Source: Eleusine coracana subsp. coracana
Taxonomy: Eukaryota; Streptophyta; Magnoliopsida; Poales; Poaceae
Direction: 5' to 3'
Assembly: GCA_032690845.1 (NCBI GenBank)
Contig: CM064424.1
Span: 31,296,228-31,360,227, forward strand
DNA: 64,000 bases
This document shows, in pieces, positions 25,710-37,258 of this stretch. Numbering within the stretch: position 1 is the stretch's first letter; each line of letters begins with the position of its first letter. Under the pieces are notes generated by a model. It worked only from the letters and a program-made list of their open reading frames with translations, was not told the DNA's origin and searched no databases. A program made the position numbers and the translations under genes.

Positions 25710-26126
25710 TTTCAGTCTAGAGAGGTCAATCTCTTCCTCGCGCCGATCGGTGCAATGAGTGAGCCAATCGGTGCTAACAGTACCATCGCATCGATCGACG
25801 CCAGTGGTGAGCTGATCGACACGGGTCTTCCTTGCTCCCGCAGAGTGCTCTGGATCTTCCGTTTGCTTTCCTGACCATGTAGCAATTGCCTTTAACTACT
25901 CTGCAGACATTGTATTACCAAGAATAACCCCTTTATTGCCTTGAATGGTCTGTGATAACTGTCCCATCTGCTGCTCGATAATCTTGGTATGCTTCAAAAT
26001 CTGCTCATTGGAGCTCCCAATTTCTATCACCTTGTCATTAATCCCTTCAAAAACATGATCAACCTTCTTGAATTTAGCTTGATTGTCCTTGTTGATCTTT
26101 TCTTGAGCTTGAAAGAACTCATGAAA

Positions 26127-27068
26127 TTAGAGACGAAGCGGGATAGAGTTTTGCATGGACGAACTAGGAGAGAAAGAACTCCTTTGTTGCTGATATTGGG
26201 GTTTCCATCCACTATTCTTTATATATTCTAGCATCTTCATATCTTCAGGGAAATCTTTCTGCACATGGCCGAATTCTCCACACTCATCGCAAGTGGAGCG
26301 TGATTCTGCTAGCGTGAGTGACTCTTCCTTAGGGATATGGGAATTATTGTCCAACCTTCTTTGAATAGCATCAAGGCGATCCATAACCAAGTCTTCATGA
26401 GTCCTCTCAATCATGCTCTTTGCTACTCCTTTAGAAGGTTGTAGGTTCCTTGAACTTCTCTCACTATCCCATGATTGATTTTCAACTAGCAATTTGATCA
26501 ATTCTTTAGCTTGAGTGGGAGTCTCTGACATGAATGAACCCGCAACTGAAGCATCTAAGTGTTGACGGGAGGGGATATTCAATCCCACGTAGAATCTCTC
26601 AACAGTTTCACCAACTGTAAGACCATGATGAGGGCATGCATCCATATATTCATTGTATCTTTCCCACGCTTCTCCAATGCTCTCAGCTATATTCTGCATA
26701 AATCCAAGAATCTTATTCTTCAAAGCTTGAGTCTTACCAGGAGGGACGTATTTGGCTAAGAATGCAACTGCTAAGGTTTCCCATGTAGTCTTTACTGCGT
26801 TTTCCAAGCTATTGTACCATTGAATGTACTACATCCGCACACGTGCTTGATCTCCGGTCAATGCTGCTACTTTGAATGTACTACAGACTTCAAGGAAGCG
26901 CTGTAGATGCTGATTGGGATCTTCCGATCCTGTGAACGGTTGTTGTGCCACTAATCCGAGGTACCTCTCTAGTTGATATGAAGCATGATCTTGAGCTTCT
27001 TGGAAATCTGTCTTGACAACCTTATCCAATTGAGGCTTGAAACTATTAACCAAGGGCTGGTTTGCCAT
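26127..27068 (-). pseudogene. Athila-type Gag of element N
   Basis: Gag packages element RNA. The first frame (26829-27068) reads MANQPLVNSFKPQ, then YLGLVAQQPFTGSEDPNQHL. A stop just below 26829 is followed by ENAVKTTWETLAVAFLAKY, DACPHHGLTVGETVERFYVG, then the nucleic-acid knuckle CDECGEFGHVQKDF. The last Cys of the CCHC knuckle is replaced by Phe. Typical Gag block order, so the family is secure; the copy is broken. Confidence 0.85.
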
Positions 27069-27341
27069 CGCTCCTGCTTCTGGATCTGCAATTGTGAATA
27101 ATACTCAAGGGCTAGCACTGACTGGTTCTCCAGCTAAATCTCCAAGTGACTTGCTCCTCTTTTCCGCTATTCTCTTCTTGCGTAAGAGCTTTTCTGGATC
27201 ATCTGTGTAATTAGAGGGTTTGTTTGACTTAGGACCGTCCATACCTGTTAATTTCACTTAATAACATATATGTACTAAAAAGACAAGTAAAGAACAATGA
27301 CTAAACACTAATACATCAAACAATGTTTAAAAACCTGCTAT

Positions 27342-27361
27342 GGTCCCTGGCAATGGCGCCA
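27342..27361 (-). promoter_or_regulatory. Primer-binding site of N
   Basis: In element sense TGGCGCCATTGCCAGGGACC, 12 nt after the 5' LTR end, matching the Athila-type tRNA-Asp 3'-end complement apart from small changes (canonical TGGCGCCGTTGCCGGGGA, seen in X and Y). Confidence 0.85.
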
Positions 27362-27373
27362 AAAAAATATGCT

Positions 27374-28916
27374 TGTTGGTCGTTGCTACGCACCCACTTA
27401 TATACCGCAAGAGGACGGTGTACAGTTGTAACACTTTTTCCCTTGGAGTATTCCAAGGTATTATCAAACCCTTGAGACCTTAGGTATAATTAAACAAAGT
27501 TAACAATAAAAGATCTAATCAAGGCTACTGTCAAGTTCAGGTTGTATGAAAGGGAGACTGGCCAGCGCAAAGGTGCGCCAGACAGCAATTCTGTTGTTGC
27601 ACCGATCGATGCAGGGTTGAGCCGATCGGCATTGTTGTGGATCTAAGTTGTTGAGCCAATCGGCGCAGGTGTTGAGCCAATCGACACTATTGCAGGATTG
27701 AACTAGAGTGCAAGTCAAAGCCAAAGCTAAAACTATTCGGTGAGTAGCCAGATATCTACTAGTGAGATCGTAACAAGATAGTCTAATTAAACAACATCAT
27801 AATGGATAATTACATGGATCAATAAAAACCTATAATGAATAAGACCACCCTGCTTTTCGAGCGGCTCCCGATTTATCGCTGTCGAGAGGAAACCCTTAAT
27901 CACGCGAGTATCTTACCCTACTCAACTATCCAATAGTGCTATGCAGGTTTAGTGCTATCACCGCTAAACCACACTACTGGCATCATCAAGCAACCATAAT
28001 CAATACAATGTCTGAATACTATCCTAATCACCACGATTAAGATAATATCAACTTACTTAGCCTAGAACTAAGCAATGAGAATAAGCACATGCATGATTAT
28101 AGAATCAAGATACACAAATCACCAAAACCATCATCAACATATTCAATCATCCTTGAGATACATAGAGTAAGATTCATCACCGTCGAGATGGCCTACCTTG
28201 ACGGATCAACTCTTACACCAATAGTTCTTGAAACTTAACTAGAGATCTATTCTAATGGGGCAAGCCCCAGTGGCTCTAACTCACGAATCTGTTGTCCCTC
28301 TGTTGCCTCCTCCTCGGGGTACTGATTGCGGCTAGGGGTTACAAGTATATATAGGTGTTCTACTCATGAAGGACTCGGTTTCTAGCAAATAAGTCGGTTG
28401 CGCCGATCGGCGCAGGACTGCACCGATTGGTGCAAGCCGTGTTCTCTCTGGTTTCTACTCCGAGTCGGTTCCTCTGTCTTCCATAGCTGCCATGTGGGCC
28501 TTTTCCTTAGAGATAAAGTCTTGTACCGCACGTCGAGATGTTGAAGTTCCATAAATCTTCTAAGCAAATATCTTCAAGTGTCTTGCACAGATAAACTTCC
28601 AAAAACATCAGATAAACTTCCATCGGAATGGGCCTCGGTCACTTCTATGGGCCAAAATACCCTTGCGCCGATCGACTCATGGGCAGGCGCCGATCAGCGC
28701 ACTGGGCTTCTTCAGTGCTTTTCGTCGGTTCTGGACTCCTGTCTTGCCTAGCATCACTTTAATAGCCAATTTTACCTTTTTCTGCAATAAAGCTCCAAAA
28801 CAACGCATATACAAATATATAGGTAATATCATAGGTAAAATGCCTAAATTAGTATCAATTATACTCTAATTGGTGTGATATTCACATATAAAAGGGGCAC
28901 TTAGGAAGTGCCAACA
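27374..28916 (-). repeat. 5' LTR of element N
   Basis: 1543 bp, opening TGTTGGCACTTCC in element sense at 28916 and ending CCAACA at 27374. It contains clean GCGCCGATCGGCGC palindromes (28399) and a minus-strand TATA (about 28346-28354). Confidence 0.92.
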
Positions 28917-29834
28917 GCGAGCCTTGTTCTTGACAATTGCTCCTTTCTCATCTTGCTTGTTCTTGAAGACCCACTTGGTGCCAACCACATTATGATTCTT
29001 GGGCCTCTCAACCAATTTCCATACTTTGCACCTCTTGAAGTTGTTCAACTCTTCTTGCATGGCAATAACCCACTTGTGATCATCCATAGCCTCATCAATG
29101 GTAGTGGGCTCAATCATAGAGACAAAGGAGAAGTTCTCAATCTCAACATTTGTCTCATCATCATCCTCTTCACTCACATAGTTGGGTTTATATTGATTCC
29201 TCCTTGTTTTTATCCCTTGAGATGGATTCCCAATGATCAAGTCTTGTGAGTGATCTTTGTTGATGGCTTTGGGTCTAGGATGGTATTTTCTTTGAGTTGG
29301 AGGAGCTCTAGGTGAAGTTTCTTGTGCATCATGGATTGTTTGCTCTCTTGATATATGAGTGTCTTGGATCCTAAGAGAGGTGGGAGAGTCACTCTTATGC
29401 TTTCTTGTTTTGGACTTTGAGCTTGAGGTGAATGGGAGGGTAACTTGTGAAGAGCTAGAAGAAGTGGCTTGTGGTGAGGTATGTGGGGAGGTTTGTGGCT
29501 CACTTCTCACTTGGGATTCCTCATCATTTGGTGAGTGTACTCTCAATGAATCTTGGGAGGAGCTTGTGGGAGTATTTGTGGCATCTTGAGTTGTTTGTTG
29601 TACCTTGGAGGAGGAGGTGGGTTGAGGTGGTGGAGTAGAGGCCTCATCAATATCACCATCATTGGCCTCGTGGGGTAAAACCTCGCCCACGGGCATGTTT
29701 CTCAAGGTTTCCCTCATAGGCTCATCTCTAATGTTCACTTCATTAAATTCATCCTCCTTTTGAGATCCATTTGACTAATCAAATTGCACATCATAGGATT
29801 CTTCCACACATCTTGTGGCTGAGTTGTAGACCCT
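28917..29834 (-). pseudogene. IN-RT linker and first RT codons of element A
   Basis: The frame reads from about 29738 through a Ser/Thr/Pro-rich linker (VQQTTQDATNTPTSSSQD) to the start of Copia RT, with DEAMDDHKWVIAMQEELNNF and VGTKWVFKNKQDEKG, then KNKAR. There it meets the LTR of N. RT resumes at 18926 with VVAKGYSQ, so the two halves are one gene split by N. Stops lie between the integrase end and 29738. Its product in an intact element would be part of the Copia polyprotein. Confidence 0.9.
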
Positions 29835-30635
29835 CTAAGCTTTAGAAGTCCCAGAGTACCCAACAAGAATGCCTTCATAAGTTATGCTCTCAAACTTCCC
29901 GGGCTTTCTCCTCTTCTTGAGAATGTAACACTTGCAGCCAAAGACTCGGAAATAGGAAACATTGGGTTTCTGTCCCACCAATAGCTCATATGGCGTCTTC
30001 TTCAACAATCGGTGGAGATAGACACGGTTGGAGGTGTAGCAAGCCATGTTGATTGCCTCCACCCATAACCTCTCATGAGTTCCATAATCATCCAACATGG
30101 CACGAGCAAGAGTGATGAGCGTCTTGTTCTTCCTCTCCACTACTCCGTTTTGCTCGGGAGTATATGTAGCGGAGAATTCATGTTTGATCCCTTTCTTGTC
30201 ACAGTATTCCTCCACTGTGGTGTTCTTGAACTCCGTCCCATTGTCACTCCTTATCATCACAATGCTAGCATTGAACTCATTCTTTGCTCTCTTGGCAAAC
30301 TTTCTGAAGAAGCCACCAGCTTGAGATTTGTCCACAAGACAAAAGGTCCAAGTGTATCTCGTGAAATCATCAACAATCACCAAGCAATATAGATTGCCTC
30401 CTAGGCTCTTGTAGTGTGTTGGCCCAAACAAATACATGTGCAAGAGCTCTAGAGGATGAGATGTAGACATGAATGACTTGGTGGGATGTGAAGAAGCAAC
30501 TTGTTTTCCTTCCTGACAAGCACTACACAGTCTATCCTTCTCAAAGGCCACATCCTTGATTCCTTCAACTAGATTCCTCTTGATAATCTTCTTGAGATGA
30601 TTCATTCCAACATGTGCCAGTTTTCTATGCCACAA
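29835..30635 (-). pseudogene. Copia integrase of element A, first catalytic Asp lost
   Basis: Integrase joins element cDNA to host DNA. The zinc domain shows HRKLAH and CSACQ (His3, His8, Cys37, Cys40). The rve core follows with LELLHMYLFGPT, VDDFTRYTW, MIRSDNGTEF and YTPEQNGVVERKNKTLI. Position 68 is Tyr (tat, 30432-30434) where the D of the D,D-E triad (HMDLFGPT) is expected, so the enzyme should be inactive. The C-terminal part has VFGCKCYILKKRRKPGKFE. The ORF is otherwise open for 266 codons and ends at a stop before the linker. Confidence 0.93.
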
Positions 30636-30662
30636 CCATCCCTTGGATTCCTTAGTGAATAG

Positions 30663-31073
30663 TTAAGTGCTCGGTGGCATGTTGCTTGACTTGAAGTCCA
30701 TGACATACAAGTTCCCCTGCCTTACTCCATGAAATACTAGCCCTCTCTTGGCATTCTCAATCTTTGCACCGTCCTCATCAAATGTGCACTTAAAACCCAT
30801 GTCACATAATTGACCAATAGATAGAAGGTTGAAGTTGAGGGTTTCCACAAGAAAGACCTTGGAGAGATGGAGGTCATTTGTGATGGCCACCTTGCCCGAG
30901 CCTCTAACTCTCCCCTTTGAGTTATCTCCAAAAGTCACCTTCTCACTATCTTCGTCTTCATCAATGGTGGTGAACATGGTTGGCTTCCCGGTCATATGTT
31001 GAGTGCACCCACTATCAAGAATCCAATGAGTGCCTCCACTCTTATAGTTACCCTGGTGGTAGCCATAAGACAA
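30663..31073 (-). pseudogene. Copia protease and pre-integrase domain of element A
   Basis: An aspartic protease of the Copia polyprotein. The active site is THWILDSGCTQHMTG, followed by VTFGDNSKGRVRGSGKVAI, FLVETLNFNLLSIGQLC and LVFHGVRQGNLYVMDF. It ends at a stop (30663-30665) 27 bp before the integrase frame, so the polyprotein is interrupted by a nonsense change. The catalytic DSG is intact. Confidence 0.9.
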
Positions 31074-31700
31074 GCACTAGTGGAAGAAGGGTTAGTATCC
31101 AAAGCATTACTTCATTGACTAGCACGATACCTCATAGATAGGGATTCTTGCAATAAGACCATCCTCATAGATAGGGATTCTTGCAATCCCATCCAGTAGT
31201 CTCCTCCTAACGGGATAGTAAGGAGCACGGTACCTCCAATGTCCATGACCATCCCCCATGTGCACATTGCCAAGGTTGATGTAGTAATGGGGAGGATCAT
31301 AGAGTCCAATGATGTGCTCAAGCACATGCCCCACTTGTGAATGGAGCACGAGTATCATCTTCATTGCTCTCTGAATTGATAGCTCATGTCTCCTGTTGAC
31401 TACCTCCTCAAGTAAGAAACCCCTCTCAGGAGTCATGATTTGTTGGAGGAGCTTGTCAATCGCTTAATGTGGTGCAATCCTTCGAAGTCCCTTGAAAGAG
31501 TTTATCCTACACACAAGATCATAGATGCTCAATAGATTTTCACAAAGGTCAACATTCAGATTTCTCACAAATTCACCGAGTTCAAAGAAGAGATCCTGTT
31601 GGTGAGCTCGACGAAGATGCCAAAGATGATCTTGTGGTGGAGGGAGTGGAGGAGGTGGAGGCGTTGGAGCCGAAGCCGCAAGATTGATCATCTCAAATGA
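31074..31700 (-). pseudogene. Unusual Gag-PR junction of element A
   Basis: Between the Gag-like frame and protease lie two short frames. 31464-31691 has a Pro-rich start (PTPPPPPLPPPQDHLW) followed by FVRNLNVDLCENLLSIYDLV. 31119-31436 contains a directly repeated ARIPIYE. The repeat corresponds to a DNA duplication of catagatagggattcttgcaa at 31135-31195. I do not recognise these sequences, and no zinc knuckle is visible here as expected at the end of Gag. Confidence 0.4.
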
Positions 31701-32452
31701 TCAAGCGAGCATTGTTGTTGGTGCTCCCCCTACGCCCATGCTCGGTCCACTCAAGGTGCTTTGAGTAGAACTTGGAATGGCACTTGAAGTAGAACTTGAC
31801 GAAGCGCCTGAAGAATGTCTTGCCCTGAAGGGGTTGTAGAAGTTGTTGCAAGACAATCTTGTGGAGGGATCAAAGAAGTTTGAGCTCAAAGCTACTTCTT
31901 TCCCTTTACTTGAAGATGCTTCATGGTTTGTCTTGGACATCTTCTTCCATGCCATGCTCGCGGTGATCTCCTCATCCTTGAAGAGCAACTCAATCACATC
32001 CTTGACGGAGAGACTCTTCTCCATGGGAAGGTCAAGGGTGACGTAGAAGAGCTTGCTGCTCGGAAGCAAGGAGAGAATCTTCTCAACTATCACAATCTTG
32101 GGAAGCTCGAAAGAAGTTGCCCCAATCCTGTCCACAATACCTCGCAAGCGAATAAGAGAGTCAAGTAAGTCCTCATTGTCATTAGCATGAAAAGTAAAGA
32201 ACTCCTCAACAAGAGAATTACTACCATGATCAATAGGAGGTTCACAAACATCATCAATACTAGTCATGCTAGTGGAGCAAGCAAGATCAAGAGACACATC
32301 ATTGTCAATTGTCATATTAGGCACACTAGTAGAGCAACCTATCAAGTCATTGCTAGAAGAATCTAGGCACTCACTAGAACTAGGCACATCCACACAATCA
32401 TCACAATCATCATACACATGATCATCGGTAAAAGTATTGGCAAAGTCCACAA
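31701..32452 (-). pseudogene. Gag-like ORF of element A, split by a solo LTR
   Basis: About 250 codons, acidic N-terminus (DDHVYDDCDDCVDVPSSSE). It is followed by a helical Gag-type region, DLLDSLIRLRGIVDRIGATS and LPKIVIVEKILSLLP, then SVKDVIELLFKDEE, like UBN2/retrotran_gag_2 proteins, and a Ser-rich tail. Removing the solo LTR and one TSD copy extends the frame at its start by a few codons to an ATG near 37538. No CCHC knuckle is found. It differs from the gag of M and P, so A and M/P are not simple copies of one element. Confidence 0.55.
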
Positions 32453-33860
32453 TGTAAGGACCGAAGGCGTACCGAGAGGGGGGGGGGGGGGTGAATCAAT
32501 AAGCCGCTCACGAATCCAATTACTTCAAATTCCACTACTTGAGTCTAACACGATAAGCATCCTAAGCAATTCTAGTAGGCCAAGACCCTACACATGGTAG
32601 TGTTCATGATATGATAAAGAGAGGAAGCCAATCATACTAGCCTATGCAAGCCACAAGTCACCCTACTCACTAGAGCACACAATTGCGGAATAGTAAAGAG
32701 AGGGTCAAGGAATGCTCATGATTTTTCCTGAGGTCTCCAAAGGATGGCGCCTTCCCCTAATCCTCGTTGGACCACTCCCGCTGGAGTCCCGGTCCGTCCT
32801 GCCACCAAGTGGAGTTCTCGCCCATGAGCCCGCAATCACTCCTAGAGTGAAGACACTGTGTGCCTCACCACTGCACAAAGCACAAGCTCGCCTCCCTCGA
32901 GAACTTGCAGGACTCCCCGAGCCAACACGGGCGCTCACTAGCGATGCCCCTTTCAACGGCGGGCTCAAACCGTGTACAAACGTGTGACGGCCTTCACAAC
33001 CGATCATGATAGGCTCGATCACCGACACCTAACTGGTCTAGGTCTCACCATAGACCAAGAGTAACAATCTAGATCACACCCTCAAGGACACCCTAGCCTT
33101 AGATGTGCAAGATGCTCAAGTTACTCTCACTAGCACTCTCAAGATATGCAATATCTCCTCCTAGTGCTCTCCTCTTTTCCTCTTGGACCTTACCAAATGC
33201 TCTCAAGTATTCCACTGGCCAAGACAGGTCTCCATGACCCCAGCAACGAAGTTATATAGGCTCCCAACCTCAAACTAGCCATTGCTCCATGAAATTGTCT
33301 TTCTGGACATCTAGACCGGACTGTCCGGTCACTGCCTAACCGGATCATCCGGTCACTCTAGTAACGGCTCTCCCAGCTATTGGCTGCACTGCCCAGACAA
33401 TTTCCCTATACTGATTAGACTGTCCGGTCACTGGACCGGACCGTCTAGTCTATTTCTCTTTCTAGTCCAGGAGCCTCCGCGAAAGTGCATCCTCTCTGTC
33501 CTGCTGCAACCCTACTGACCGGACCGTCTGGTCTGTATAGGGTCTCCTGCTGACAGGCTTCCTGCTTCTCGCTCAAAGTCCGGGACAACTCTAGATAGTG
33601 ACCGTATATTTTGGTCTCCTCTGACCCCTGTGTCCGGTCTCTATGTCCAGAAGCTAAAACTTGTCGTCCTCGCTTGACTTTGTTTCTCGACTTCTCCCAA
33701 CAGCTCCTTGGCTTCTCCACTGTCATCTAGTGCCCGTGATTTCACCGAGCAACCTTGCACATCACCGACTAGACATGACCTAAGAGAATGACCTAGACCC
33801 CCTTGATAGTCCGGTTTTTCCTATGGACTCAAAGTCCTAACAACTAGTCAAGTGTTCCAA

Positions 33861-36800
33861 TGTAACACCCATTTTAAGAAGAGAAATGGGTGCAGCCGTA
33901 CGTGTGCCCAGGATCAAGTTACACACACATACGGTACATCATCAGTGGCAACAGAATAATTATCCATATCCTTTAATTATTACATCGTATATTTATTACA
34001 AAAGGACCCGTGGGTCTAGAGGGAAAGTACATCAATGCAGCGGGAAGTAGCTAGCGTAGACATCCCAAACTCCACAGGCATCGACTGGTGGATAATCGCC
34101 TAGTACTCGCTTCCTTCATCTTCGTAGTGGCTCCAATCTTCTCCTTGGGCTGAATGTCAACGGGGTATAGCAAGGGTGAGTACGTGTCGTACTCAGCAAG
34201 TGGGAAAAATATGACATGGGGCTATAGTCAAGAAAAAGCTTTATAGAGTGGGAAGCATGAGCTTTTAATTAACCTAAGCATCCTATTTACTACGTGGGGT
34301 CATCCCAACCATGATTTCAAGGTGCTATACTAACCAAGTTCCAACCCATTCCATCGTTCCAACCAACCCATCCCACCCAACTAATCTTTTGAGGATTCCA
34401 AGCCGCTCTTGACCGTGAGCACGGCTATCATGATAGTTTGATACTCTGCAGAGTTTGTACCACTTTACCCACAAGTCGTGATTCCCTTGGTGCCCGTGGA
34501 CGCGACCCACATTACACACTTCCTTTGGTGTGTGGCAGGGTTTCACTACGAGGCTTTTCCAAAGGGTCTCCTAGTACATGCTAGCCACTAAGGTTCCACT
34601 CCCGTCCATAAGTGATAGCCCTTCAACAAGCAGCTCATCACCCCGGAAGCCCCCTCTTGAGCCATTCAGATACAAGGATAGTCCTCTCGACTTCCATTCC
34701 CCGCTCCACCAAATGCTGCACCGACACTGGGAGAACATCTAATTACTAGGCCAAGCCTTACCCATGTCGGTCTTGTGTTGGCACTGTTTTCCTGGGTTGT
34801 CACTCCAAGAACCGGTTCCTAGGATCTACAACAAGCCTACCAACACAAGCATGTGCCCACGGCAGCACATCCTTTCCACCTGGCTTGCATAGATCCCTAA
34901 GCCATGTTACTAAAAGATTTACCAAACATATCCCACGTAACATTGTTCATTAATCAAAATTAATATTAACCCACATCCCATAAGCCATCTTAAGCATTTT
35001 CTACCCACAATTCACCCATTGGTTCAAGGCGACAAGGAACAGGGTAAAAACAATTACTAAGGAAAACCCTAACAATAGGTTCCCAATAAATTGACACAAG
35101 CATGCAATTCTATAGTAACATTTCAATAGGTGTAATATGCATCAAGGACACTTGCCTTCGTCCTGCGCAAAAGGCTGCTCTAACCCTTCAAATTCCTGCT
35201 CTTGAAAATCCTCATAGGGTGGTCCTTGTGTATGCTCGCCTTTATGTGACGACATACCAGTACAAGCAAAACATACAAAATCAATACACTATATGCAACA
35301 GAGGAAAAACAGTATGTAGATGCAAGGGATGCAAAGGTTATGCTCCTACGAGAATTTTGGCACAAGAATCACCTAAATTGGAGTTATGAGTAAAAAGTTA
35401 TGCTAGTTTGAAGTTTTAGGGGCAAAAGGGTAAAAACAGAGGCTTTTAAGGACCTATGTGTAATTTTATAAAATTATAGGGACTAAAGTATAAATTATTA
35501 GGGCTGAAAAGTAGTTATTAAAAGTATAAGGTTGTTTTTGCAAGAATTCTAGGACTCAAACATAATTAATACTAAGTGCAGGGGTTTAAGTGTAAAATGA
35601 CAGGGCCAAAATCTAATTAAAATTAAGTACAAGGATGTTCCTGTAAAAATTTAAGGCTAAAATAATATTTATACAATTAATAAGGATTAAGGTATAATTT
35701 TAAAATAATTCTGGGGACTAAAACATAATTAAAATCAGTCTAGGGGTGTTTTATAAAATTACAAGGTCAAATAATAATTTAAATAATGCATAGGGGTGTT
35801 TCTGTAAATTTTTAGGGCTAAAATAATATTTATACCATTAATAATATAAAAAGACTGGATTAAAATATAATTTAAAACAATTCCAGGGGTTTTCTACAAT
35901 TTATAGGGCAAAAATATAATTTCTTAAAGGTATAGGGGCTTTTTGTAAAAATGTAGTGCTAAAAATAATTATTATAAAGTTCAGGGGCCTAAAAACAAAT
36001 TTTTATTTGTTCTGCACAAAAACAGGGATCTAAACCTAATTTAAACTAAGCACAGGGGCTAAAATGCAAAACTGCCACAACATCCAGGAATTAATTGAAT
36101 TAATTTTAAACTAGAAATGCGTGGACCGGGTCTATAGGTTCTGTGGACCATTGGTCCACTGGTTCACGGTGGACCGATTACATAACCCGAAGGGGTATGT
36201 AATCTGGACGGTTGGATCAAGATCCAACGGCCAGAATTAAAGGGCGGGGGAAGGTCGTCGCCGGCGGCCGGTTAGGCGGCGGCGCGCGGCGGGGCTCACC
36301 GGAGACCGGCCGGAATGGCGCTCCGGTCGGCCATTCCTCGCCGCGAGAGTCCCGGGAGAGAGAGGGGAGGGAGGGGAGTCTCACTGGCAGGTCGCGCGGG
36401 TGCGGGAAGGCCGGGAGGGGGTCGGCGGCGCGGCTCGGTGGTGGCGGTGGTCGGAGCTCGGTGGGGGAGGTCGTCCGATGGTCGCGAGCGAGCAGGAGAG
36501 AGCGGAGGAGCGGCGGCAGAGCAGGGCGGTGCTGAGGGGGTGCTTTATAGGCGCGGAGGCGGGCGAATTGAGCCGGTGCGGGGTCTCCGGCCATCAATGG
36601 CCGGCGGCGGCCGTTTGGGTTCGGTAACGCACGCCAGTGCGTGATTAAGGCACGGTGAGTGGGGGAGAGGAAGCGGAGGGGGGTCGCGTGCGTTGGGCTT
36701 CGGTTACAGGAGCCGGGGAGGTCGGGGGAGGGAGATCGACGGCGGCAGCGGCGGCGGTTTCCGGCGACGGGAGAGAGAGAGGCGGAGGAGGGGATGACAG

Positions 36801-37258
36801 GCGGGGCCCGCGTGTCAGTGAGAGAGAGAGAGAGAGCACGGGAGGAGCGGGCCGCGCGCGCTGGGCCAGCCGGGAAGGTGGGCCGCGGGGGAGAGAATGG
36901 AGGGAGGGGAGGCGGCCTGGCCGGTTGGGCCGAAAGGAGGAGGTGGGGAGAGGGGAGGGGTGGGCTGAATGGTGGGTTTCGGCCCACTGTTCTAGTTCCT
37001 CCTTTTCTTTTCTTTTTCTTTCTCAATTCTTTTCCTTGTCTAATTTGTATTCTAATTCTATTCCTAATATTCCTGGTAAATAAATAATAATTAAACTAAA
37101 TGCATAATGCAATGAAAATCTATATGAATATGACATGTTATGCAAATGCAATAATTTAATTTAATTTATTATAAAAACAATTTATCCTAGGTTATTTAAT
37201 TAAACTCCTAAATGCTAATAGTTGGCATTTTTAGAATTTGCAAAAGTAGGGTGTTACA
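33861..37258 (-). repeat. Tekay/Del-type solo LTR (T2) inside solo LTR c
   Basis: The termini are TGTAACACCC and GGGTGTTACA, flanked by tccaa on both sides (33856-33860, 37259-37263). The interrupted host reads gttccaaacacttgcacc. The 3.4-kb length and ends fit a Tekay/Del chromovirus LTR. A minus-strand TATA (plus ctttatagg, about 36542-36550) sets the orientation. The U3 side (36550-37000) is GC-rich, and the other side (35400-36080) is a degenerate tandem array. There is no PBS or internal region. Confidence 0.88.
35400..36080. repeat. Degenerate tandem repeats within T2
   Basis: Units of roughly 60-70 bp of the form aggggtgtttctgtaaa-tttagggctaaaataatattta recur about ten times with many indels. 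Clear examples start near 35575, 35640, 35745, 35800, 35885 and 35930. Confidence 0.7.

Larger units (their letters stand above)
18927..28916 (-). mobile_element. Athila-like gypsy element N, complete but RT-less, inside A pol
   Basis: It has two LTRs of about 1.5 kb with TGTTGG...CCAACA or related ends, a PBS beginning TGGCGCCATTGCC (tRNA-Asp style, as in Athila) and a PPT beside the 3' LTR. The target duplication is acgag (18922-18926) / gcgag (28917-28921), one mismatch. Element sense is minus. The order is gag, protease, a long noncoding stretch, then an ORF1-type gene. No RT, RNase H or integrase is seen in the roughly 7 kb interior, so it is non-autonomous. Confidence 0.9.
14356..32452 (-). 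mobile_element. Sirevirus-like Copia element A (minus strand), disrupted
   Basis: Reading down from about 37540 to 14356 the order is a Gag-like ORF, protease, integrase, linker, RT, RNase H, multi-PPT noncoding region and 3' LTR. That order (PR-IN-RT-RH) and the YVDD active site identify Copia. The PPT next to the LTR (caccaaaaagggggagat in element sense) and the long LTR point to the Sirevirus/Maximus lineage. It is interrupted by N at 18927-28916, and by a solo LTR inside the Gag-like ORF. No 5' LTR or PBS of its own is recognisable to the right. Left flank gtggg (14351-14355) is the expected target duplication. Multiple lesions make it inactive. Confidence 0.85.

Noticed and set aside
32705..33028. 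Host gene encoding the MSVIEPI... protein
   Set aside because: The frame starts with GTG, recurs in seven LTR copies, and is open on both strands; kept only as a finding about a conserved LTR block.
36217..37026. 269-codon Pro/Arg-rich minus-strand ORF and overlapping plus-strand ORFs
   Set aside because: They lie in the GC-rich promoter side of the Tekay/Del LTR T2; low complexity, no domain, open on several frames at once.
33861..37258. DNA transposon with TGTAACACCC/GGGTGTTACA inverted ends
   Set aside because: A 5-bp TSD, 3.4 kb size, an internal TATA and no transposase fit a Tekay/Del solo LTR better than CACTA (3-bp TSD) or hAT (8-bp TSD).
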